NCBI GenBank assembly: GCA_021018815.1
Contig: JAITYX010000012.1
Span: 2,666,001-2,730,000 of the forward strand
DNA: 64,000 nt
Reading direction: 5' to 3'
Source of the DNA: Talinum fruticosum
Taxonomy: Eukaryota > Streptophyta > Magnoliopsida > Caryophyllales > Talinaceae
Shown here piece by piece: positions 36,071 through 46,681 of the stretch. Within the stretch, counting starts at the first letter, position 1; each line of letters opens with the position of its first letter. A program made the translations under genes and the position numbers. A model generated the notes under the pieces. It did not search any database. It saw only the letters and a list, made by a program, of their open reading frames with translations, and was not told where the DNA came from.

Positions 36071-36594
36071 GAATCCCTTGTAGGGTGCTTTTGTTGTTTA
36101 ATATTTATGATTTTGTAAGGTTGTGACTCTTATGAAATAAGATGAAATACAAAGAGTCGATTCTAAAAATGCTTTCTTTTATTAAATATGATGCGAAAAT
36201 TCATAGGGAAAATTACAAAACTAAAAGTAATAAAAATTGCACTAGCCCCCATTCCCCCAAAAGAAAGTAATAAAACTAAAAATAGAAACTCTAAGTGCAT
36301 GGTCCAAAAATGCAAGGCTTGCACGAAAACAGGCCGGATAATGGATAGTAGCCCAAGGAATGCTTGGACCACAAGAAAGCAAGACGAACTTACCAAACCA
36401 AGGCCGTGGCTGGCGCCGCCACCCTAAAAACCTAAGTGATAGCGAATACAGGTGGTTGCGAGTGCAATAGGACTCTTGTGTTCCGTAAAACATGTATAAA
36501 TTAGATCCGCGTTGAAGGCTAAAAAGTGTGCCTTTTGCCTACTCTTACGTAAATCAAAGAAACTTCCCAGTGCCTTCACCTTTCTTTTAAAAAA
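36071..36594. other. Spacer between antisense PMD and DUF7745-like genes, with second purine-rich tract
   Basis: At 36241-36266 the minus strand reads TTTTGGGGGAATGGGGGCTA followed by GT, the best-kept form of the second purine tract. The small frames on either strand have no recognisable domain and change between copies. Confidence 0.5.
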
Positions 36595-38190
36595 ATGAAC
36601 TTCATGAATTATTTATCCGGTTGGATGCATGAGATGACAAATAGCGAGAGGGTAGGTTTTGTCACACTATGGACTAAATACGTTATTAAGTATTCGCCAA
36701 GTGAAAGTCTATTAGACTTTCTTATGGGCTATTCCGCCCTACTCGAACCCTCATCGCCACGTCTTCGAGGTTTGGGGATAAGGAACCGTGTCCCCTTCCC
36801 GAAGAATTTGATGCTATACTAGGCATCCAACGACTCACGACCCCTATCATGCCCAAATCTTCCAAAAGATTGTGCAAGACCTACAACCATCTTCCGAAAC
36901 TAAGCAACGAGGAATCTAGAGTGGATTTTTATTGGAAATCAGGTGAATCTGATGAACTAGATGAAGCACTATCATCGGATCTACGTATTTTCCGAAGCGA
37001 TTATTATCCCGAGGCGACGAGTTATTTTCACCTGCTTGATAGGTGCATTCCTACTGGTAAGAGGCCGTGGGGATATGGCGTCAACGACGCTATTGAGCGC
37101 TGATGGAGCGGTTAGAGAATTATTGTTCCTTGAGAGTCCCGATAGTTGCTTGAAACAATTATAGGGCTTCGACCAAGTTGAGGCCAATTCCGAGGAAGAC
37201 TTTGCTCGGAGCCCCTTATTGTTACAGGTAAGAAGATAACGGTCGCCAAGACTAAATGGCACGGACCGGTCGGTGACGCCTGCCATAGGGTGACCATCCG
37301 GTGCCACCGAGGCTGAATTGCCTCCAGTTCACATCGAAAGTTTCGATTTTTCATTCCTTTCAGTATTTTTCACCTCTCTTTTTTTATGTTTCTCCTGTCC
37401 GGCCTTAAAGAAAAGTTGAATTTTGACCACGCAGGACACTTATTTATTTATTTTTATTATGTATGATGAGCAGATTTGGTCGATAGAGCATTTAAAGCTG
37501 ATTTAGGCTCCACGAGATGTTGATGCTTACCTAGCGGTACACTTACGTCGGTAAAACCGGGAAGAGGTGGTAACCGATCACCCTACTTCTTGGTGGGAGG
37601 AGCATCTCGGGAATCACGAGTAATGATATAGCGTGGTACATGTTGCCATGAAAAGTTTCCCAATTTAGGGCACATACCTAGCAACATCCTTTCATGCATT
37701 TGCGGGGTCTAAAAACCAGCACTTATCATTTCCACGACCATGTGTTGCGAGAAAATAGGAAGAGAGATGGTGATTCCTCAATTGGACTACATCCGGCCCA
37801 CTACTTTTGAACTATTCCAAGGATTTGACAACTCTAGGCGAGCAAAGTTGTGGCCCGAATACTGGATGCATATGCCGAGGTCTGTTGACACTGCGGAGTA
37901 AACCGAATACTACTCGTATCTACCTATTATCCGGATTGGATAATAGAAGTGGATCCCCAACGGCGCAAGGCACTAAGAGCTCGAGAGATGGATCCCAAAG
38001 AAGTCTGTCCCTACTACTACATCGCTGCAAATTCGTGAAATAAACCCTTAGCTAACTAAATGTGGCTGTATAAGAGAATCTAAAGCCAAGGGAGCTGAAT
38101 AGAGGAGGCCCCACAGGATTGAAGAGTTAAAGAACCCTATCCAAGATGATGAGGCTAAGTCTAGTAACCCCAAAGGAAAGAAAGTAATGA
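36595..38190 (+). pseudogene. DUF7745-like gene, antisense in a Tat element
   Basis: An ATG at 36595 opens MNFMNYLSGWMHEM. The frame stays open to 36822 and includes VGFVTLWTKYVIKY. A frameshift near 36765 separates it from the core FGD...PLPEEFDAILG, and the frame then continues in 36849-37103. A donor CAGGTAAG (exon end 37227) and an acceptor CACGCAG (exon start 37435) delimit an intron at the same place as in the copies at 12764-12951 and 50181-50353. The later part is rich in stops; the basic tail ends near 38190. An AATAAA follows at 38358-38363. No function is known for the family. Confidence 0.6.
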
Positions 38191-38759
38191 TAGACTAGGG
38201 CTTAGGTTTTTTTTAGATGAATTTTAGGAACAAATAAAAGAATAGGAGGATCGGTTTTGCCTCTTTAGAACAATTTATTTTTCGCAAGTAGTGTGCTTGT
38301 TTTATTTCCCTTTTATTAGCTATATATTCGGGTAAGTAGTAGGCCAACCTTTTATTAAATAAAAGTATTATACTTTAGTTTTAATATCTTATTTTATCGC
38401 TCACTTAGAGGTATAAATAAATTGGATTGCCTAATTGGACCGCCCTTAAAATCAATCGAAATAATTAAAGAATTAATTACATAAGTGGCCCACTTAATTG
38501 AACTATCTAGAAAATAAAGAAACAAAGAGACCATCTAATTGGACGGCCGAAAGAAATAAATAACTATAGAGGTAAAACTAAAAGGGGATTAATTTGGTCC
38601 GGCCAGCCCACCGTTGTCCGGGTTGTGGCCGACGCCTACCACGACGTGGCCTTGTTGGGCCAAGCTTGGCCCACTGTCTAGGATCGTGCTAAACGTAATA
38701 CTTTTCAACCGATCCAAGTTTGTATACTAAAAGACCTCTTCACTATCCAAATCGGTTAA
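38191..38759. other. 3' region of the antisense gene and spacer before integrase
   Basis: This holds the antisense poly(A) signal (38358-38363), then A/T-rich sequence, then a GC-rich block (38580-38680) shared with 14020-14110 and 51390-51470. No gene is seen. Confidence 0.5.
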
Positions 38760-38914
38760 TGTCAATGCTCCGCCCGGTAATATCTACCTAAACACAAATG
38801 GGCCTTGCCGATTAAGCCTAAATTTTTCATGTGGACCCGAATTAGCGCTCTAATCTCTTTGAGGACCAAGTCTCCAATTTGTAGATTTCGAGGCTTTACT
38901 CTCTTATTGAATGC
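38760..38914 (-). pseudogene. Tat integrase C-terminal end (Tat-2), cut by an LTR
   Basis: On the minus strand this is the end of integrase, the counterpart of 51600-51730, covering the basic 'DLVL...IRALI...P' domain. It is interrupted at 38914 by a solo LTR and resumes at 40181. The five bases AATGC at 38910-38914 repeat at 40181-40185. Confidence 0.75.
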
Positions 38915-40180
38915 TGATGGAGAGTGGGCAGCTTGGTGTTTTGAGCAGAATGCTATTCATTTGGAGGAGCCATGGATGCTTAAGGGTCAGCCGGAATGTT
39001 TCATTATCAAGGGGAAAAGTTCACAACTCATCCGATTGGTGCTATTGGACCCCGGAGGGTGATGAGTCCAAAACATTAAAGTTCTTATGATTTTGTTCAT
39101 AAATAATTGATTACCAATTTAGTTAAGAAGGTTAGTTGAAGCTAGCCACAAAAACCTCCAAAGCAAAGCAAGTGTGAAAGGTCAAGTCAAGTCAAGGGAC
39201 ATTACCATTTTATGCTTAAGTACATAAATAAGATGATGCTTGAATGAAGTCGGTCCATATTAATGTGAGATAGACCATGGCCGGTTATGGAGCAACAAAG
39301 GAAGATGATGACAAAGCATTCTAGAAGCATCAAGAATCAAGAAGCTTGGAGAAGGGGAAAACAAGCTATGGCCACATGTTCCCAATTTTGGAATACTTGG
39401 CTAGAATTCACCCTAGCTTGGCTTGGAGGAAGGGAAAGGAATATTGTTAGTTAGCATTTTGTTTTAGCATTATTTTCAGCATGAATTCGGTTATGTAAAA
39501 TGCCAAAGCAAGGCATTATATATTCAGCTCATATGCTTCATTGTAAAGACACTTTTTGATGAATATACAAACCTTGAGTGTTATACTCTTTTCGGGATGG
39601 ATTTCTCGAGCCTCTAAATCCTCAAAGCTGTATCCTAGGTTGGCATCTAGGTGGTGTCCTTTGAGTCTCCCAAACCCCGGTGGTGTTTCTGTATCCGGAC
39701 CGTTTGAGAGCGCCCCTTGATTCACTCGGTGGTGTTTACGTATCCGAGCTTGGATCAAGGTACTATCCAGCGACTTTGCCATTCCATATCTCCCAATCCA
39801 CGAAACATCTCTTTCCCAAATTTCACACACTTCATCATACATGAGTTGAGTCCATTTCCACCAAATCTCAGCTTAAACCAAGAACCCCTCCGTCCTCCAC
39901 ATCAAAACCAAACAAAGGGTATCAATCTGTACATCCAGCCAGCAGCATCAACTTCTGGCTATCTGTTCAGAGTAGTTCCCCTTATCCAAAATTCACGAAA
40001 CTTGGCCATAACCTTCCTCCATCAGTTACCTCACTCCCCTCCAAGTTTCGTCCAAATCCAAGATCATTTACCCTTCCTTTCACCCTTTTCCCCAGAACCG
40101 CACCTGCAGGTCCTATTACTGCCTGATTGTGTGTTTTGCGGTTTTTCCATCTTTTTCTTTGCTTCCGCCACTACACATCA
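38915..40180 (+). repeat. Solo LTR of family Y with perfect 5-bp duplication
   Basis: This 1266-bp sequence starts TGATGGAGAG and ends CTACACATCA. It is flanked by AATGC at 38910-38914 and 40181-40185. Removing it restores the integrase alignment with 51600-51760. A TATATATTC box near 39517 suggests plus orientation. The related copy is at 17060-18328. The 183-codon frame at 39717-40268 runs out of the LTR into integrase sequence and is not a gene. The lineage of this LTR is not established. Confidence 0.9.
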
Positions 40181-41465
40181 AATGCCTTTGATATACATGC
40201 CTAGTATGACATTATGCAGGGCGTTAAGGCCTTTCTCATCCAACAATGCCAACTTTAACTCTCGGTGATGATCCTTAATGACGAAATGTAAATCTCTATT
40301 GGAAGGACTGCTTCCATGCCATATACTAAGGAGTAAGATGTTGCTCCTGCAGAGGTCCTAATGGAGGTTCGATAGCCACATAAAGCAAAAGGCAACTTAT
40401 CCGGCCAATCCTTACAACCGATAGCCATTTTCTCCACTACTTTATGAATGTTCTTATGGGCGGCTTCGATCGCTCCGTTGGTCCGAGGATGATATGGAGA
40501 AGACCGATGGTGCTTGATCTTGTATTTATCCAACAAGTCAGCTACCTCCTTCTTAAAATGACTACCATGGTCATCGATTAACTCGTGGGGTACCCCATAA
40601 TGGCAAATGATGTTCGGGTGATGAGCTTAGCTACTTGTTTTGACATTAAAGTGGCATAAGTCGCTTCTACCCACTTGGTGAAGTAGTCGACTACTAACAC
40701 AAATTCATGACTACATGCTCCTTTAGGGTTCACTTTGTCGATAATGTTTATTCCCTAAACCTATACTTGGGAAGGGTGATGCTAGTGTTGTGAGAAATGA
40801 TGGAGATTGGTGCTGTAAATGTGCATACACCGACATATATGCCATTTTCTAACAAACTCATGACGATCTATTGTCATGGTTAACTGATAGTATCCAAGTC
40901 TCCGAATCTTCGAACCAAATCTTACCATTCATATAGGGTCCACATTCCCCGCCATAAATCTCATTCATGATGCGCTTTGCTTCTTGTTGATTATCACGAA
41001 GTAAACTAATCCCAATGTTGGTTTTCATGTATAGTTGCCCTTAATTAATGAAGAATTGGGCAGCCAACATCCTGATGGCTCTTTAGGCTCTAGGTATTGA
41101 GTCCAATAGGTACTCTTGCTTATCTAGATACTACTAAATGTCATGATACCAACTGGTTTGGTCGGTATTAGACACTTCTAACGCAAAGATGTGCACTAGC
41201 TGACTCCGTTTCTCTATGTTAACGGGCATTGAATGAATGCTGCTGGGGATATTGATCATGGATGCTAATTTAGCTAATCATCCGCAAGCTTATTATCGTC
41301 CCTATGAAGGTAGGTGAAAGAAATGCTTTTAAAATGTTTTGATACTTTAATTAGATGTGCCTGGTAGGGTGTCAAGGCTTCGCTATGTAGCTTCTATTTT
41401 TATAAACCTAATCAATAATCGACTGGAGTCACCGAAACCCCGATGTTCTTGACCACCGATCTCTA
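40181..41465 (-). pseudogene. Tat integrase core and second RNase H end (Tat-2)
   Basis: The minus-strand frame at 40536-40255 encodes YHPRTNGAIEAAHKN, with the catalytic Glu of the D-D-E integrase triad, then KLPFALCGYRTSIRTSAGAT and YGMEAVLPIEI, a classic Tat/Athila-type integrase block. Between about 41230 and 41380 the sequence reads as the end of the RNase H domain (HRDDNKLAD in mixed frames, then LAKLASMINIP), matching 23240-23300 of Tat-0. The zinc-finger part lies near 40880-41010. The left end joins the segment at 38760-38914. The right end is cut by a copia LTR at about 41466. Confidence 0.8.
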
Positions 41466-42652
41466 TAGCAGCTCCCTTAAACAATTCCGACAATGTTTTC
41501 TTAAACTCAAATGTTTCCTTATCCGATCTAGTACTTCCTGATTGAGGTAAACTTTACAATCGGGGACAAGCTGAGCTGAGTTAACCCTTACAGACTCAGT
41601 CAAGAGACTTTACTTAGAAAGTAAGAAAAGAATATAGCTAATTAGAAGGCTTTCATTATAACTCGAGAAAATATTAAATACGGACTTGGAGTTGTAAATA
41701 GAAGATTGAATACAAATGAGAACAATAATTAGTTCTACAATAAATTTAGTTCAAGCAATGTGTTCAATAATCTTTTAGTATGTGAGATGGCTTTTATTTA
41801 TATTCAACTAGGCTGAGTGATCGATGATTGTTAGTTACGGACGAAGTCTTCACTAAGCTGTTGTAATGGGTTTTCGAAGTCACTAAGAAAAGATCCGTTG
41901 GGATATGAACGTTGTGCAACAGCTCTTGGCCCCAAAAGATGTTCTAATCACTTGGTGGTGACTGAAAGTTGTGGTGGAAACAACCGTTAAGCCTAGAGTT
42001 GGAGTTTTCCAGTTTTGGAAACAAACAACCACGACACGGTGTTTGAGCCATGTCCAAAAGTAGCTAAAGCTTGTCTGCTGGTGATTAATGGCTAGAAGCC
42101 GGTTGCTTTTGTATTTCAAAAGTAAGTTAGCCTCATTTTAATAACCTACAAAAACAAACCACATTGGTTCTCAAAGTATAAAATACTGTGGTCCAAGATT
42201 AGGCATACATAATAATTAAAATAGAATAATTAAATGTTAATTATCTTTGGCCTAAAAGAATGGAATTTTACGTGTCTAATATTGAATATACTGAAATTCC
42301 ATCTGAGTCAATCCTAAGGATGATCAAGTAGAGAGAGTAGAAATATCGAGTATAACAACTTGATCTAGACAAATAATTCTCAAGGAAATAAACTGACTTT
42401 GAATAAAGAATTAACGATGTAATTCTCTTTTCATTGAAATACACGATCGAGTGCTTAGAATAAGAGTGTTAGAGAAATTATTTAAGCATGTGATAGTTAC
42501 GAGTGACTGAGAAACATCGAGTGTAAGAGATATGCAATAAGGCACTTTACGAGTCGAGTCGGAACATAATGAAAATTTAGATAATAGCTTCTATGGTGCT
42601 CAGAATAACTTGGAATCAAAACTTAAGAGAGATAGGATTTATACCGAGTCTT
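41466..42652 (-). repeat. copia LTR, copy D (3'-truncated)
   Basis: It matches copies A and C from the 'cccttaaacaattcc' block onwards. About 250 bp at the primer-site end are missing and the left boundary is abrupt. The right end near ATACCGAGTCTTTA (42643-42656) corresponds to the LTR start. A degraded TATA block (TTATTTATATT) lies at 41794-41804. Left of it is RNase H and right of it is gag, so the Tat-2 interval between these was lost around the insertion. Confidence 0.7.
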
Positions 42653-42891
42653 TATGTAATACTTAGAATGACTTAGAGTTAGAAGCCGAGTCGTCAAACT
42701 CTTATTCTATCGGCATGCCAGCATCTCTAAGGGTTGAGAAGTTCATCATGGGTAAAAATTTGAGGTACTGATTGTATGTAGGCTGAAGGTTCTTCAAGAT
42801 GATCCTAACTTGGTCCTTCTCGGAGGGTCGATCTACCATGTGGGTAGCCTTTGCTCTCCATCCGGTGAGAAAGTCTCTGAAGGTTTCTTTA
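42653..42891 (-). pseudogene. Tat gag fragment (Tat-2), left of a solo copia LTR
   Basis: The minus strand matches gag at 54950-55080 (a 'GGGTCGATCTACCATGTGGG' block on plus, the counterpart of 55005-55025). It is interrupted at 42892 by a copia LTR and continues from 44486. Confidence 0.65.
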
Positions 42892-44485
42892 CGAAGACTC
42901 GGACTTTACTCCGCACATTTCGAGTACTATCAAGGGAATCGGGTATACGACTTTCTCACTTATAGAGTTTTAATTCCAAGTCATCCTCTGTACCTTAGAA
43001 ACTTTTCCGAGTGATATAGTATTTCCTCTAAGTGATATAGCAATTATTTCATGTATTTATGCATGACTCTGTCTGACTCGGAAAGCATATCTATACTCAC
43101 TTTTGTACACTCGGTTCCGAGTCTCTCGTCACTTAGAATTATCGCATGTTCAAATGACTAGTATTTGCATAACCGCACTCGAGTCCGACTTCATGTTACA
43201 GGTCTTATTCTGTTAGAGTCAGCACTTCTTGTCCGAACCATGCTTAGTCTAGATCAAGTTTGTTTCACTCGATATTCTTTAACTTGATTCTCGCTTAGAC
43301 TAACTCGGATGGAATTTCGAGTTTCATGGATATTAGACTTAGAAAATTCCATTCCTTTTCCGACTTAGATAATTAGCCACTTAATTATCTTAATTATGTT
43401 ATTATCTATGTCTAATCTTATACCAAAGTATTTTATACTTTGAGAACCAGTTTGATTTACTTTTGTAGGTTATTCAAACGAGGCTACACTTTTGAAATAC
43501 AAAAGTAACCGGCTTCAAAACGTCAAATCACCAGCGAGACAAGACTTTTTCCACCTCGACCTAGCCCCGGAAGATCGTGTCGGTAGCTGTCTGTTTCCAA
43601 AGCTGGAAATCTGCAAGACCAAGCTAAAAGGTGGTTTCCACCTTATCTTTCAAGACACCACCAGTGGTTTTGGGACTTCCAAAGGAGACAAGAACAGTTG
43701 TCCAACGTTCATATCTCAACGAATATTTTCCGAGAGACTCGGAAAACCCTTAACAACGGTCACAAAGGACTCTCGGTCAGAAGATGGACTCCACGGCTAA
43801 GTTGCTTAGTCATCTATAAATAGAAGCTAACTCTCAAGACTTGAAGACTGCCGAATCTATTGTCAATATACATACTTTATCAAAAGTTATTGTATTCATT
43901 CTCAATCTTCTACTTACAACTCCTACTCTGTAATTCATTATATTCCGAGTTGTAAGGTCTTGTACTTAGTTACAAACTCTCTTCTTACTCTCTAAGTAAG
44001 GTCCCCTTGATCGAGCTGTAAGGGTTAACTCAGCTCAATTGTCCCTAGTCTGTAAGGGTTATCTCGGCTAGGAAGTACTAGATCGGATAAGGGAATTTCG
44101 AGTCTAGGAAAAACTTGTAAAGAGTTGTCTAAGGGAGCAACTCGGGGTCGATCGATCTCTGTATTTTATGGACTCGAAATAGTGGATTTGACTTCGTGCT
44201 TGGATTAGCATGGTCCGTGGTTTTACGCCCCGGGACGGTTTTCACGTACTTTCTGTGTCTTCACTTTCCGAGTACATTCTAGACTCAGGCGGACTCAAAG
44301 TTTCGGTTTTATCTCGCTTCTTTACTCCTCACCTGCAATTCGAGTTCATACTTTTCGACCCCATTATAGACTCGGAATGCGCTACGTCTGTCTCTTGCTC
44401 AAAGGAGTTTGATTTTTACAAAAATCTTCCACTACCCTATTCACCCCCTCTAGGGTGACTAAGTCTCTCCCCGAGCAAACCTTCA
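42892..44485 (+). repeat. Solo copia LTR, copy E, in gag
   Basis: This 1594-bp LTR starts CGAAGACTCGG (CG for TG) and ends AACCTTCA, with TATAAATA at 43815-43822. The flanks CTTTA (42887-42891) and CTTTC (44486-44490) match in four of five bases. Tat gag continues across it. No internal region is attached, so it is a solo LTR produced by LTR-LTR recombination. It is the only plus-strand copy of this family in the window. Confidence 0.85.
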
Positions 44486-45400
44486 CTTTCTCACCTTGTT
44501 CGATTAATTCCAAGTAATTAAGAGTAACTGTCGAATCAACGTTATAGGAGTATTGATGTAGGAATTCCTTGCACGGATCCGTCCAATTGGCAACCTTGCG
44601 TGGGTCAATTGTGTTATACCACTACATTACGTCGATATCGAAAGTCCAGGGAAGATGATGTGGTAAGTGTCTTCCGGAATGTTCTTAAGTGTCATTACTC
44701 CGAAGAAGTTGCGAATATGATGATGGAGATTTTCATAACCTCTCAACTTGATATCGGGCATGGTAAACTTAGGGGTAGTTTTCCTTTAGGGATTGAAGTG
44801 AATCCCTATCATTAAAATAGTGATTACTGAGCATGGATGACTCCTGAACATTTTGTTCTATTTAATCTATGCATTGATAAGGCTGAGGTTTGGATTCATG
44901 CTTAGGGGATTCTGTTGGGGACTGTGTGGAGGAGATAAACTAGGTGAAGGTGGACGACCTACTTTCCTTGCTCTTATTAAGTTTTTGCTTCCTCGTCTCT
45001 CTTATTATCCTCAATAGCTTTTATAATAGCCTTGAGATCACTTGATATTGATGCTATCTTCTCATCTTGATCATTAATCCTAGTTTCCACCCTCACTAAG
45101 TTCTCATTAACAATAGTGGGAATATGAGACTATTCTGGGGTTAAATCCATTGGAAGGGGATTCTTTCTAGGTATTGTCTTACGACAAGAAGTAGACTGGA
45201 CCGGCGTCGTCTGCACCGAAATATGTCGCACCGATGTAGACCATGGAATATAAGGTACTGCAAAGTAGGGAGAAGACGTGCAGAATCCTTGTTGAGGCGT
45301 TCTAACCTTTTGGAGTTTGGATTCCGACGATACTCAATTGCGGTAGACTTCCCTATTCTGCAACCCAAAGGATGATGGTTAGGACCATGTGAAAGAAAAT
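44486..45400 (-). pseudogene. Tat gag N-terminal part (Tat-2)
   Basis: Read leftwards, the frame at 45368-45141 begins with the codons for GCRIGKSTAIEYRRN, the same start as the Tat-3 gag at 55913 (GCRIGKRTAIGFRRN). Here the initiator is TTG where Tat-3 has ATG. Downstream, 44820-44500 matches the tryptophan-rich core of 55281-55015 but is broken. Gag continues at 42653-42891 beyond the solo LTR. Confidence 0.7.
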
Positions 45401-46670
45401 CACTTTTGGGAGGAGGTTACTTAAGCGCAAGACCAAAAGAGACACAACATGCTTTTATTTGGATACATGTAAAGAATACGAGTAGAAAATCAAATGTATG
45501 ACCTAATGAGGGATGATTTTTATGGTCAAGCTAATGTATAATTCGAATACATGAATGACTAATCCTTAATGGAAGATGTATTTATCTTGGCTAAATGATA
45601 ATGCATTTTCCTAAATTAGGGATGAATTTGCTTTGGCTAAAATGTAATGCAAAACAGGCTCACCTAATCCGAGATGAATTTATTTGGGCTAGATGAAATG
45701 CGGAACGGATTCACCTAATTTGAGATTAATTTAGTTTGGCTAAATATAATAGGAAATAGACACACCTAATTTGAGATGAATTTCTTTTGGCTAAATGAAA
45801 TGCGAAACAGACTCACCTAGTTTGACATGAATTTATTTTGGCTAAATGAAATGCGAAAACGGACTCACCTAATTTGAGATAAATTTATTTAGGATAAATG
45901 AAATGCGAAAATGAAAATTGGTGATCCAGATAAATGACAAGGCCAAAAACAATCGAAAAACCTATGACTAAAAAGATTGAGGGAATCTTGGTAGGTTCCT
46001 TCGGACCGACTAGCGGTGACTATGTAAACTGCTTAAAGGAAATTTTAGCATGACTCGGAAATGCAAATAATGGACTAACCTAAAAGGAAAAGGTAATATG
46101 ACTTTGGCTAAATGCACATAATGGACTGACTTTAGAAACTTTTATTAAGGTATTTTATTCACACCCATGCAAGGGCTAATCAGCACTCCTCGCCTATTCC
46201 TCAAGGCTAACAAATAGAGGATTAAATCTAAAAACCAAACAAACTCGTTCAAGCATGAAAATGAAGTCAAGGTGCTACCTTATAGTCAAAAGATCTATGG
46301 TCAAAAGAGGTTAGACTCGGTAGGATACATGGTGACTCATAGTCCAAGGATTTGGTCTTTCGTGTGGGGCACTACAAGAAAAAGGCCATAATCCTAGGTG
46401 CCGCTCGGTGAACACGGAGCGTGTGCTATCGGGAAAGAGGTACCACCTCTATTGGCAATCAAGCATAGTTGGGCCTGCCTAGGACATAGTAGGAGCCTCT
46501 AACCAAAGCTGTTAACAGGAGATAAAATAATTTTGTCGTATTGGTCCACTAACGAAATAAACTATGTTCAAAGGATTGATAAATGTAGGATGCCTACTGA
46601 AAATACATTATTAAAACACTCTACTCAAATTTTTAAGTTTTGTCCTCTTAATAAGTGATTAATCCCCGAT
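45401..46670 (-). other. Tat-2 leader between primer site and gag
   Basis: This long non-coding leader contains the minisatellite at 45555-45915. The remainder (45990-46660) matches 59590-60290 of Tat-3, including 'tggactgactt...attttattcaca' and the 'ggagtcgcc' end. No gene is visible. Confidence 0.6.
45555..45915. repeat. Minisatellite in the Tat-2 leader (~54-bp unit)
   Basis: About six to seven diverged copies of a unit whose core is ACTCACCTAATTTGAGATGA followed by ATTTATTTTGGCTAAATGAA. The same core is arrayed at 56060-56385 in Tat-3 with a ~49-bp period. Conserved position and core mean it is part of the element and not random local slippage. Confidence 0.8.
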
Positions 46671-46680
46671 GGAGTCGCCA
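46671..46680 (-). promoter_or_regulatory. Tat primer binding site (Tat-2)
   Basis: The minus strand reads TGGCGACTCC, one or two bases from the LTR end. This start is typical of Tat/Ogre elements primed by tRNA-Arg. It fixes the LTR on the right (46682-48657) as the 5' LTR. Confidence 0.75.
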
Positions 46681-46681
46681 C

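Noticed and set aside
39717..40268. A 183-codon frame, with a counterpart at 17030-17527
   Set aside because: Both lie in LTR family Y; the first runs past the LTR end into reversed integrase sequence, and the shared peptide reflects shared LTR DNA.
45555..45915. Regularly spaced repeats that might suggest a CRISPR array
   Set aside because: The units are contiguous and diverged, with no unique spacers; the context is a plant retrotransposon leader.
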